From Methanosarcina sp. UBA293 (GTDB lineage: Archaea; Halobacteriota; Methanosarcinia; Methanosarcinales; Methanosarcinaceae): a stretch of DNA of 25,861 nt. The position numbers and the translations under genes were made by a program. The number at the start of each line of letters is the position of its first letter. Within the stretch, counting starts at the first letter, position 1. This document shows, one piece after another, positions 1-6,473 of this stretch. The stretch is from positions 1-25,861 of the forward strand of contig DALS01000030.1 of assembly GCA_002499445.1 (NCBI GenBank), given 5' to 3'. The notes beneath the pieces are model-generated. The model was not told the DNA's origin. It ran no database searches and worked only from the letters and a program-made list of their open reading frames with translations.

Positions 1-147
1 CATAGTCTCGAATTTAATAATTTATGTTAAACTCTCTTTCTCTATGGGAAACAATACCTGCAACCTGCCGTACTGCAACCGTTGCGCCGGTTGATCACGC
101 CGATAGGGTTTGGGGATAAGTCTCTTAAAATTAATCCCACCGTTTTC

Positions 148-258
148 GGTCAAGCCTTTTTTCAAAAGGGTTGTGATCACGCCGTTGCCAGGGTTTTCGA
201 TCAAACCTTTTCTCAAAAGGTTTGCGTTTGTGAGCAAGCATTTTCTCAAAGGTTTGCG
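148..258. repeat. Three hairpin-forming repeats ahead of the cyclophilin gene
   Basis: Three related copies start near 148, 199 and 232. The middle one is a perfect inverted repeat, CAAACCTTTT (202-211) and AAAAGGTTTG (215-224), with a 3-nt loop. The first (151-173) and third (235-257) are the same design with one to three mismatches. Apart from these, positions 1-383 hold no gene I can support; the ORFs that read through are made of the repeats themselves. They could be leader hairpins, terminators of a gene left of the window, or a dispersed intergenic repeat. Confidence 0.7.
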
Positions 259-383
259 GGACTGGAGAGCCGCCATTATGCTGGCGAAGCATTTACATGC
301 AAAGCGAGCATAGAATGCACAAAATGCCGACAAAAGACCGGCAAACGTAAAAATAAGACTAAAAGATTGGTAGAGGAAAAGCA

Positions 384-851
384 ATGGCTATATGGAAGGG
401 AAAAAAAGTAGCTCTACATACCAATATGGGTGAAATAACAATCGAGCTTTTTGAGGACATGCCAATTACGGCAGGAAATTTTGCAAAACTTGTGGAGAAA
501 GGTTTTTACGACGGGGTTATTTTCCACAGAGTTATTGACAACTTCATGATCCAGGGAGGAGATCCAACAGGTACAGGTATGGGTGGGCCAGGCTATGAGA
601 TTCCAGATGAGTTCACGAAGAATAACCGGAATGCTAGGGGCACTCTCTCCATGGCAAACGCAGGCCCGAATACCGGAGGCAGTCAGTTTTTTATTAACCT
701 TGTTAATAACAATTATCTCGACAAAATGCACCCTGTTTTTGGGAAGGTTGTAGAAGGCATGGATGTTGTGGATTCTATCGGAAAATTGAAAACCGACCGT
801 CAGGACCGCCCGAAAAATGAAGTGAAAATTATAAAGGCTGAACTGGTCTGA
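384..851 (+). CDS. Peptidyl-prolyl cis-trans isomerase, cyclophilin type
   Basis: Cytoplasmic cyclophilin of 155 residues that catalyses cis-trans isomerisation of Xaa-Pro bonds during protein folding. The protein is one compact domain: the F-H-R-V catalytic segment is at about 48-51 (VIFHRVI), followed by MIQGGDPTGTG at 55-65, the substrate-pocket segment NTGGSQFFI near 96-104 and HPVFGKV near 116-122. There is no signal peptide or membrane segment, and the length is normal for short prokaryotic cyclophilins. ATG 384 is preceded by AGAGG at 372-376 with 7 nt spacing, which supports this start over the ORF in another frame that overlaps it. It stands alone: the next gene is 314 bp away. Family assignment is secure; specific substrates are unknown. 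Confidence 0.96.
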   Translation: MAIWKGKKVALHTNMGEITIELFEDMPITAGNFAKLVEKGFYDGVIFHRVIDNFMIQGGDPTGTGMGGPGYEIPDEFTKNNRNARGTLSMANAGPNTGGSQFFINLVNNNYLDKMHPVFGKVVEGMDVVDSIGKLKTDRQDRPKNEVKIIKAELV

Positions 852-1165
852 GCCTTCTTACACTTCAGGGTAATCCCTATCTTTTAGGTTTCTATCTATT
901 TTTTTACTTTTTACTTTTTCCTGTTCTCCGATCCTTTACCTTTTTACATACTTATCAATTATTTTTAGTCTAATCATATCCTTGTTATAATATTATTATC
1001 TCTGTGAGTTCATTCTGAGCTACTCTTTCAAACCGAACTATTCTTTCGAATCATAAGTTCTGATCACGTTTTCAGATAGAATGATAAAAAAGCCCGTCTA
1101 ATAAAGATATAACTTCTTTTAGCAGAAACTGATGTCGACTGAATGTTCACAGGGGAACAGATTTT
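852..1165 (+). other. Intergenic region with U-rich archaeal-type terminator
   Basis: No gene is visible. Just after the cyclophilin stop, 898-931 is a series of T-runs (T7, then two T5 blocks) typical of hairpin-independent archaeal termination. A possible TATA element (GATATAAC) lies near 1106-1113, about 55 nt ahead of the reductase GTG. A short direct repeat, CTAYTCTTTC, occurs twice near 1020-1050. Confidence 0.45.
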
Positions 1166-2827
1166 GTGTGGGAGACAGAAGAAGAATTTGATTTTCTGGC
1201 CAGTGAAACCCTTAAAGCCAGATATCTGCGTGAGGGGGAAAAGGATTGGAAGGACATCTGTGAGAGAGTTGCAAAAGCAATTGCAACAACTGAGGAAGAA
1301 TATCTGAAATTTAAAGACCTCATGGTTAGAAAGCTTTTCCTTCCAAGCTCACCCACACTCATGAATGCAGGTACTGAATTAGGACAGCTTGCAGCCTGTT
1401 TTGTGATTCCTGTGGAGGAAGGGGTTGAGGAGATCTTTAACTCAATTAAAATCGCTGCCCTGATCCAGAAAACCGGGGGAGGAACAGGGTTTGATTTTTC
1501 AAAAATCTGCCCTAGAGGTTCTCCCGGCTCCTGTGGGGATAACGCGGCGAGCGGCCCAATAGCCGTAATGAGACTTTTTAATGAGGCAACTGAGATCGTA
1601 AAGCAGTACGGAAGGCGCAGAGGGGCCAATATGGGAATTCTTGAAGTTTCCCATAACGATATTCTTTCTTTCATCAGGGCAAAGCATATTGAAGGAGATC
1701 TGAGCAATTTCAATCTCTCGGTCATGGTCCCTGATACTTTCATGGAGCTTGTTGAAGCTGGTAAGGGTTATAAGGTCTGGAACAGGCGAGCAGGCTTGAC
1801 TGTTGGCTGCATATTTTCCGAGATTATCGAGGGGATCTGGAGAAATGGCGAGCCAGGTATTCTTTTTTATGACCGCATAAACAGGGATAACTTCACGCCT
1901 GAACTTGGTGATATCTCGGCCACAAACCCCTGCGGAGAAGAGCCGCTTCTGCCTTTTGAAACCTGCAACCTGGGCAGCATAAATCTTTCTCTTTTCGTTG
2001 CAGATGGAAAAATAAACTGGGAGTCTCTCAGGGAAGTAACCGGAAAAACTATCCGTTTCCTGGATAACGCAATTGATAAGAATATATATCCAGTTCCGGA
2101 GATCGAGGCTGCAACCAAGAAGACCCGAAAAGTAGGGCTCGGGATAATGGGTCTCCATGATATGCTTTTGAAGCTTGGGCTTCCTTACGACTCCCTGGAA
2201 GCTCTCGAGCTTTCGGAAAAACTTATGCAACAAGTTACCTGGGCTGCAATCAGAGAATCAAGAAAGCTTGCTATAGAAAAAGAACCTTTCCCTGAATATG
2301 AAAACTCTACATGGAAATTACCCATGAGAAATGCTACATTAACCGCAGTCGCTCCAACCGGCACGATTAGTATTCTTGCCGGGTGTTCGGCAGGAATTGA
2401 GCCTGTTTTCAGCTGGGTATACAGGCGGACCCAGACTGTAGGCAGAGAGTTTATGCTCGTTCATCCGTTTTTCAAGGCACATTTCAAATCAAAACTGTCT
2501 GAAGCTGACTATAACTGGCTTCTTGAGCATGTCTACAAATACGGTACCTTGCAGAATGTGGAAAATCCTGAACTTGTAAGCGAGGAAGAAAAGCGGTTTT
2601 TCAGGTCAGCGCTTGACATTGACTGGAAGTCCCATATCGATATGCAGGCTGCATTTCAACGGCACTGCCATGCAGGAATTTCGAAAACTATCAATATGCC
2701 TGATTCTGCAGGAAAGGAGGATATTAAAAAAGCTTTGATTTATGCCTGGAAACAAGAACTCAAAGGGCTTACTATTTATAGGACCGGAAGCAGGCAGCGC
2801 GTAGTGCTAAGCCTTAAAAAATCTTAA
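1166..2827 (+). CDS. nrdJ: Adenosylcobalamin-dependent (class II) ribonucleotide reductase, short form
   Basis: Reduces ribonucleotides to deoxyribonucleotides with an adenosylcobalamin-generated thiyl radical; cytoplasmic. The 553 residues show the ten-stranded barrel signatures: SPTLMNAGT at 62-70, first redox cysteine C78 (QLAACF), GGGTGFDFS near 104-112, the N-x-C-x-E catalytic loop N254/C256/E258, second redox cysteine C267 (FETCNLGSINL) and the phosphate-binding PTGTIS at 397-402. GTG 1166 has AGGGG at 151-155 of the preceding kilobase (1151-1155); the frame is open upstream only to a TGA at 1130, so there is no room for an ATP cone. The protein stops 12 residues after YRTGSR, with none of the C-terminal cysteine motif that normally re-reduces the active site. 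It is either a short natural form or a 3'-truncated gene; the remnant immediately downstream favours truncation. Family certain; activity in doubt. Confidence 0.88.
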   Translation: MWETEEEFDFLASETLKARYLREGEKDWKDICERVAKAIATTEEEYLKFKDLMVRKLFLPSSPTLMNAGTELGQLAACFVIPVEEGVEEIFNSIKIAALIQKTGGGTGFDFSKICPRGSPGSCGDNAASGPIAVMRLFNEATEIVKQYGRRRGANMGILEVSHNDILSFIRAKHIEGDLSNFNLSVMVPDTFMELVEAGKGYKVWNRRAGLTVGCIFSEIIEGIWRNGEPGILFYDRINRDNFTPELGDISATNPCGEEPLLPFETCNLGSINLSLFVADGKINWESLREVTGKTIRFLDNAIDKNIYPVPEIEAATKKTRKVGLGIMGLHDMLLKLGLPYDSLEALELSEKLMQQVTWAAIRESRKLAIEKEPFPEYENSTWKLPMRNATLTAVAPTGTISILAGCSAGIEPVFSWVYRRTQTVGREFMLVHPFFKAHFKSKLSEADYNWLLEHVYKYGTLQNVENPELVSEEEKRFFRSALDIDWKSHIDMQAAFQRHCHAGISKTINMPDSAGKEDIKKALIYAWKQELKGLTIYRTGSRQRVVLSLKKS

Positions 2828-2833
2828 AATTGA

Positions 2834-2915
2834 ATTGTAGCCTGCTTTATGAAGGGTATAACAGGCGTGAGCGCTATTACAAGCAGCATCTTCACTCTGC
2901 TTGAACCCGGTTTTC
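2834..2915 (+). pseudogene. Remnant of an EamA-family transporter (C-terminal fragment)
   Basis: In the frame beginning after the TGA at 2831-2833, about 27 codons read as the end of an EamA/DMT transporter: IVACFMKGITGV, then SAITSSIFTLLEPGF. This matches the last repeat of the family (kG-l...vsA-tasil-llEPvf) and resembles residues around YLRGISGI / GSILALVEPVS in the intact transporter downstream. After the EPGF the frame no longer resembles the family. The fragment starts 7 bp after the reductase stop. I infer a deleted paralogue or a leftover of an old tandem duplication. Confidence 0.55.
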
Positions 2916-2952
2916 TGTGGCTTCATTTAATACCTGTATTTTCCCACGCCCA

Positions 2953-2965
2953 AATAATATATATC
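2953..2965 (+). promoter_or_regulatory. TATA box of the EamA transporter gene
   Basis: AATAATATATATC lies about 27 nt ahead of ATG 2988, the archaeal spacing between TATA centre and transcription start. There is no RBS before the ATG, so the message is probably leaderless or nearly so. Confidence 0.55.
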
Positions 2966-2987
2966 TTTAAGCTTTTAATTCTCGACC

Positions 2988-3857
2988 ATGTCTGTGCAGG
3001 AAAAATCCTTAAAGCCATATTCGGAAGTTATAACAGGCAGCATAATCTATGGCACTATAGGAGTTTTTCTGGACAGAATTCAGGATATGTCAGTAGGATC
3101 TATCCTTTTCTCAAGGTTCTTTTTTGGACTCTGCATGATTTTTATTTACTTGCTGCTCAATCGAGGACTCAGCCAGCTCAAACCCGAAAAGAAAAAAAGA
3201 TACCTTCTGCTCCTAGGACTTTTGAATGCGATAACAGGCATGTGTTACTTCTCATCTATTCGGTATAGTGGGGTCTCGGTCGCTGTCCTTCTGCTTTATA
3301 CGGCTCCGGTATATGTAAATCTGCTAGCTCCATCAATTCTTGGGGAGCACAGAAGCAGCAACAGTTTTCTCCCTCTGTTGCTTGCAATTTCAGGAGTTTT
3401 ACTGATCACTCGACCTGGGGAAATTCTGATAGACACAGGCCCTGATTTTCAAAAAGGCCTTGTTTTCGGGTTGATGTCAGGGTTGTCATTCGGTGCGACT
3501 ATTGTAACGATTCGATATCTAAAGGACGATTACTCAGGAATAGCTCAAACCTTCTGGTTGACCGGAATAAGCCTTCTCTTTATGCTGCCGCCTGCACTCT
3601 CAACCCCGGCTGCAGTTTTCATAAAAAATTTCGATATCCTCCTTCTCTTCGGCTTAACTGTTACGTTCGCTGCTGTGATTTATCTTAGAGGAATCTCGGG
3701 AATTAGGGCACAGACAGGAAGTATTCTTGCTCTGGTTGAGCCTGTATCTGGAATATTTTTTGACGTTACTCTACTAAAAAATCCGCTTTATATCTCGACA
3801 TTTCTGGGCTGCATTTTCATTCTTACAGCAGCTTATATCGTAAGTAAAGGGGAGTAA
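2988..3857 (+). CDS. EamA/DMT-superfamily membrane transporter
   Basis: Polytopic membrane protein of 289 residues with the internal duplication of the drug/metabolite transporter superfamily: two EamA halves, roughly residues 10-140 and 155-286, each with about five hydrophobic helices. Family marks are GSIIYGTIGVF at the start of the first half, SRFFFGLCMIFIYLLL, YSGVSVAVLLLYTAPVYVNLLA in the fourth and fifth helices, and GSILALVEPVSGIFFD in the second half. Substrate cannot be told from sequence; relatives export amino acids, metabolites or drugs. ATG 2988 is chosen because a TATA box sits about 27 nt upstream, consistent with leaderless translation. A decayed fragment of a second EamA gene lies just upstream, so this may be the survivor of a pair. 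Confidence 0.92.
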   Translation: MSVQEKSLKPYSEVITGSIIYGTIGVFLDRIQDMSVGSILFSRFFFGLCMIFIYLLLNRGLSQLKPEKKKRYLLLLGLLNAITGMCYFSSIRYSGVSVAVLLLYTAPVYVNLLAPSILGEHRSSNSFLPLLLAISGVLLITRPGEILIDTGPDFQKGLVFGLMSGLSFGATIVTIRYLKDDYSGIAQTFWLTGISLLFMLPPALSTPAAVFIKNFDILLLFGLTVTFAAVIYLRGISGIRAQTGSILALVEPVSGIFFDVTLLKNPLYISTFLGCIFILTAAYIVSKGE

Positions 3858-3863
3858 AGACCT

Positions 3864-3960
3864 GAAAGGGGAGAGGAAATGAGAGGAAATGAGATATTAG
3901 GAGAAAATAGGAGAAAAGAAAAACAAATAAGAACAAATAGGATAAAAGCAAATATAGGAA
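3864..3960 (+). other. Polypurine tract in intergenic region
   Basis: Almost 100 bp of G/A-rich sequence on the plus strand between the EamA transporter and the ABC ATPase. It includes the direct repeat GAGAGGAAAT / GAGAGGAAAT and two GGAGAAAA blocks. No gene is visible. Confidence 0.5.
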
Positions 3961-4090
3961 ATCCCCTGTATAAATAAAAGAGGTTACCCTGAAAATGAGT
4001 TTTCCATAAAACCTCGCATTCTGCCCAAAAGCTCTTTACTCAAGAGCCCCTCTACTTTTATTACAATGGTTTTGAAAACACAGGAAAAGC

Positions 4091-4774
4091 ATGACTGAAG
4101 AAAGCCCAATTATCGAGCTTAAAAGTCTGACAAAAGTGTACAAAAACGGGATGGAATTTCGCGCGCTCGACAATGCAAATTTGAGAATAAAGAGAGGGGA
4201 GTTTGTTGCAATTGTCGGACCATCGGGTTCAGGAAAAAGCACTCTTATGCATCTGATAGGTCTGCTGGACACCCCAAGTTTTGGGACACTCCTTATAGAC
4301 GGCAGAGATGTAACAAAAATATCAGATAAGGAGCGCTCTGAGATGCGGAACAGGATGCTTGGCTTTGTTTTTCAATACCACCACCTGCTTCCGGATTTTA
4401 CGGCTCTGGAAAATGTAATAATGCCGCTCTTGATTGCGGGAAAAAACAGAAAAGAAGCAGAAGAAACTGCTGAAAAACTCCTGAAAGAGGTAGGACTTGA
4501 AGACCGGATGGATCACAAACCCGGTGAACTTTCAGGAGGAGAGAACCAGAGGGTTGCAGTGGCAAGGGCACTTAGCTGTTCGCCTGCAATCGTGCTTGGG
4601 GACGAGCCTACAGGTAACCTTGATACAAAAACAGGTGACCTGATTTATGAACTGCTCAGGCGGTTGAACCGGCAATATAATCAGACCTTTATTGTGGTTA
4701 CTCATAATGAAGACCTGGCCTCAAAAGCTGATAGAATTATCAAGCTTATGGACGGGAAAATAACAGATCAGTGA
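4091..4774 (+). CDS. ABC transporter ATP-binding protein, LolD/MacB type
   Basis: Cytoplasmic ATPase subunit of 227 residues. Motifs in order: Walker A GPSGSGKST 43-51, Q-loop Q95 (FVFQYHHLLPDFTALENV, the MacB/LolD/FtsE-type Q-loop context), ABC signature LSGGE 147-151, Walker B AIVLGDEP 166-173, D-loop GNLD, and switch histidine H205 (VVTHNED). The length is that of a lone ATPase without a fused membrane domain. Upstream AGGA ends about 6 nt before the ATG. The next gene starts 9 bp after the stop, so the two are probably co-transcribed. The expected FtsX-type permease is not adjacent; a fitting one lies at 8105-9274. Inferred role: export or membrane extraction of a lipid, peptide or lipoprotein-like substrate. 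Confidence 0.94.
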   Translation: MTEESPIIELKSLTKVYKNGMEFRALDNANLRIKRGEFVAIVGPSGSGKSTLMHLIGLLDTPSFGTLLIDGRDVTKISDKERSEMRNRMLGFVFQYHHLLPDFTALENVIMPLLIAGKNRKEAEETAEKLLKEVGLEDRMDHKPGELSGGENQRVAVARALSCSPAIVLGDEPTGNLDTKTGDLIYELLRRLNRQYNQTFIVVTHNEDLASKADRIIKLMDGKITDQ

Positions 4775-4783
4775 GGAGAAAAG

Positions 4784-5239
4784 ATGGAGTATGTAAAAGG
4801 AAGAATAGGCAGAGTATTTACTGTCAGGATAGATCATGGTGAGGACCTGATTCTGGAACTGATCAAACTTGCTGAGCTGGAACAAATCGAATCTGCAGTT
4901 TTTATGCTGCTAGGTGCATTAAAAGAAGCAAAACTTGTTACAGGCCCGAAAGAAAGCATAACCCCTCCAGAACCTATATGGTACGACTTTGATGACGCTC
5001 ATGAGATTCTAGGAATAGGAAATATTTTTTTGAAGGATGGAAAGCCGAAAATCCATCTACATGCAGGCGCGGGCAGAGGAGACAACCTGAAACTCGGTTG
5101 CTTGAGAGGAGAAAGCGAAGTTTTTATGGTAGTTGAGGCTTTTGTCTTCGAATTGGAAGGGATTTCTGCCAGAAGAATTACAGATAGAGAACAAGGCTTT
5201 GCTCCTGTAAGTTTTCAGCAGATTTCGGACCTTGAATGA
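4784..5239 (+). CDS. PPC/DUF296-domain protein
   Basis: Protein of 151 residues forming one PPC (plants and prokaryotes conserved, DUF296) domain. Visible marks are the hydrophobic start YVKGRIGRVFTVRI, a glycine-rich segment GALKEAKLV, and the hallmark H-L-H at 91-93 inside KPKIHLHAGAGRGD, whose histidines bind metal in solved structures of the family. In plants this domain sits behind AT-hooks and helps bind DNA, but prokaryotic members consist of the domain alone and their job is mostly unknown. GAGGAG at 4772-4777 overlaps the end of the ABC ATPase and serves as RBS for ATG 4784, so translation may be coupled. No AT-hook is present, so I would not call it a DNA-binding protein on sequence alone. 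Confidence 0.9.
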   Translation: MEYVKGRIGRVFTVRIDHGEDLILELIKLAELEQIESAVFMLLGALKEAKLVTGPKESITPPEPIWYDFDDAHEILGIGNIFLKDGKPKIHLHAGAGRGDNLKLGCLRGESEVFMVVEAFVFELEGISARRITDREQGFAPVSFQQISDLE

Positions 5240-5337
5240 GATCTAGATGAAACAGACACAGAATCAGTGCTCAAAAGCTTTTGTATAAAAGCAAGAATTA
5301 AAATACAATCTTGCAAAATAATCTGGCAGTTTTCTCA

Positions 5338-5351
5338 AGCTTGATCAAGCT
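5338..5351. repeat. 14-bp perfect palindrome between convergent genes
   Basis: AGCTTGATCAAGCT is its own reverse complement and touches the stop codon of the regulator gene (5351-5353, minus strand). On the plus strand it is followed by CAATTTT, so it might end transcription from the PPC gene; the T-run is weak. Confidence 0.35.
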
Positions 5352-5740
5352 CAATTTTGTGATAATATCTCCAGTTCTCGAAGTCTTTTGAGTGCAACCA
5401 TTTTTTCATTACTGTCTTCTAAATATTTTTCCTCAAGAACCCCTATAATTTCTTTAAAGGGCACTGTTAACTGATAATACTTCACAGGCCTGCCTTTTCC
5501 TTTATTCTTTTTTTCAGACCTTTCGTCAACCCAGCCCCTATCTTTCAGGGGGCGCATAGCTACACTCACTTCCGGTTGCCTCAGCCCTGATAAAAGTTCA
5601 ATGTGAAGGGACCTGAGTTCATTACAGTCCTTCAGACATACGATCGCAGTGGCCTCCGTCCTCGGGAGTCCCAGGCTTTGGAGCATATCAATAATTGAAT
5701 ACTCTTTTTCGGTCAAATTAACTGGAGAATCGTCGGTCAT
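5351..5740 (-). CDS. Winged-helix transcriptional regulator
   Basis: Protein of 129 residues with an N-terminal winged helix of the MarR/TrmB kind: helices LTEKEYSIIDMLQSLG and RTEATAIVCL, the likely recognition region ELLSGLRQPEVSVAMRPLKDRGWV, then a basic wing with KKNKGKGRPVKYYQLT that typically lies in the DNA minor groove. A short helical tail (residues about 98-129, rich in E, K and L) could mediate dimerisation. No ligand domain is present. ATG 5740 is preferred to the TTG three bases upstream because a TATA box at 5763-5771 lies about 27 nt away and no RBS is present, implying a leaderless message. It is divergent from enolase across 730 bp of repeat-rich DNA. Targets are unknown; the nearby 28-bp array is a candidate. 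Confidence 0.85.
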   Translation of the reverse strand: MTDDSPVNLTEKEYSIIDMLQSLGLPRTEATAIVCLKDCNELRSLHIELLSGLRQPEVSVAMRPLKDRGWVDERSEKKNKGKGRPVKYYQLTVPFKEIIGVLEEKYLEDSNEKMVALKRLRELEILSQN

Positions 5741-5762
5741 CAAAATTTAATAATACTTTCAT

Positions 5763-5771
5763 GTTTATATA
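5763..5771 (-). promoter_or_regulatory. TATA box of the winged-helix regulator gene
   Basis: On the minus strand this reads TATATAAAC, centred about 27 nt ahead of ATG 5740. With no RBS visible, it fits a leaderless transcript. Confidence 0.5.
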
Positions 5772-5953
5772 TTTTATGTAGATAAAATTGCTTTTTTAAA
5801 TAAATTGAGAATAGTTAAGAAGTGAAAAAGCTATCTAACCCTACTAAAACATTTTTTGGAAAATTTTGTATAAAAGCTCGTATTAACAAATCTTCGAAAA
5901 AAATCGTTTTTGTAATCCTAGTTAAAATGTCTAAAGCTAGCTTTTGTGAACTA

Positions 5954-5980
5954 CCCCTGAGTCTTTAGCTCAGGGGTTTT
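5954..5980 (+). terminator. Strong hairpin plus T-run; orphan terminator or IS200/IS605-type end
   Basis: CCCCTGAG (5954-5961) and CTCAGGGG (5969-5976) form a perfect 8-bp stem with a 7-nt loop, followed by TTTT. No plus-strand gene ends nearby, since the flanking genes diverge. The flank TTTTGTGAACTA before the stem resembles the subterminal hairpin ends of IS200/IS605 elements, from memory only. No tnpA or tnpB is in the region. Confidence 0.5.
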
Positions 5981-6086
5981 ACGCTTCTTAACATAAAAAT
6001 AGGCATTTCTGAAACTCGAAAGCCTGAGTTAAGAATTAAAGAGTAAGAAAGCTCCCTGCAAATATTTGAGAAAGAGTATTTCTAGA

Positions 6087-6200
6087 TTTACTTAAGTTAT
6101 AGATTTACGTAAATTTTACTTAGGTTATAGATTTACGTAGATTTTACTTAGGTTATAGATTTACGTAGATTTTACTTAAGTTATAGATTTACGTAGGTAA
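6087..6200. repeat. 28-bp tandem repeat array upstream of enolase
   Basis: Units begin TTATAGATTTACGTA at 6097, 6125, 6153 and 6181, exactly 28 bp apart; the last is partial. A partial lead-in (6087-6096) precedes them. Each unit contains the palindrome TACGTA and an ACTTA(A/G)GTT block; TTTACTTAAGTTA occurs at 6087-6099 and 6171-6183. The array lies about 270 bp ahead of the enolase start. The rest of 5741-6473 is AT-rich and holds no gene I can support. Confidence 0.9.
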
Positions 6201-6431
6201 TACTTCTAAATTTATGAAAAGGTATGAATACTAGATATCTGACCCAAAGAATTTCTAGATTCAGGAATTAAATATACAAATTTTTAATGTTAATTAGAGT
6301 TTTTTATAAGAAAGTAGCATAAAACTTAATTAAAATAATTCACGTTAACGAGATAAAGAATTAAATACAACTCGGACATGTAACGGTAAGTAAAAATATA
6401 CTTCAAATTAAGGTTAAGTTTCAAATAACAG

Positions 6432-6441
6432 AATATATGTA
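6432..6441 (+). promoter_or_regulatory. Putative TATA box of enolase
   Basis: AATATATGTA lies about 35-40 nt ahead of ATG 6474. A start some 25 nt downstream would leave a short leader containing the RBS GGGTGA at 6464-6469. Confidence 0.4.
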
Positions 6442-6473
6442 TAGATAAGTCAGAGATTAAAAAGGGTGAAATT

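Noticed and set aside
82..411. Two overlapping plus-strand ORFs before cyclophilin
   Set aside because: Translation consists of repeated (SV)KPFFKR / AFSQ units generated by the hairpin repeats; one overlaps the well-supported cyclophilin start.
1147..1743. Minus-strand ORF of 198 codons
   Set aside because: Antisense shadow of the reductase; residue composition (S, P, L rich) is that of a complementary-frame artefact.
1499..2233. Long minus-strand ORF (244 codons)
   Set aside because: Lies wholly antisense to the class II reductase, which has every family motif; no RBS or family likeness.
2916..3268. Plus-strand ORF continuing from the EamA relic into the next gene
   Set aside because: After EPGF the translation loses all likeness to the family and overlaps the intact EamA gene in another frame.
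4784..5239. Calling the PPC/DUF296 protein an AT-hook DNA-binding regulator
   Set aside because: No AT-hook (R-G-R-P) is present; only the PPC domain is visible, so a DNA-binding role is not supported.
6087..6200. CRISPR array
   Set aside because: Units are contiguous with no unique spacers, and no cas gene is near. The same holds for the arrays at 7.9, 11.4 and 21.0 kb.
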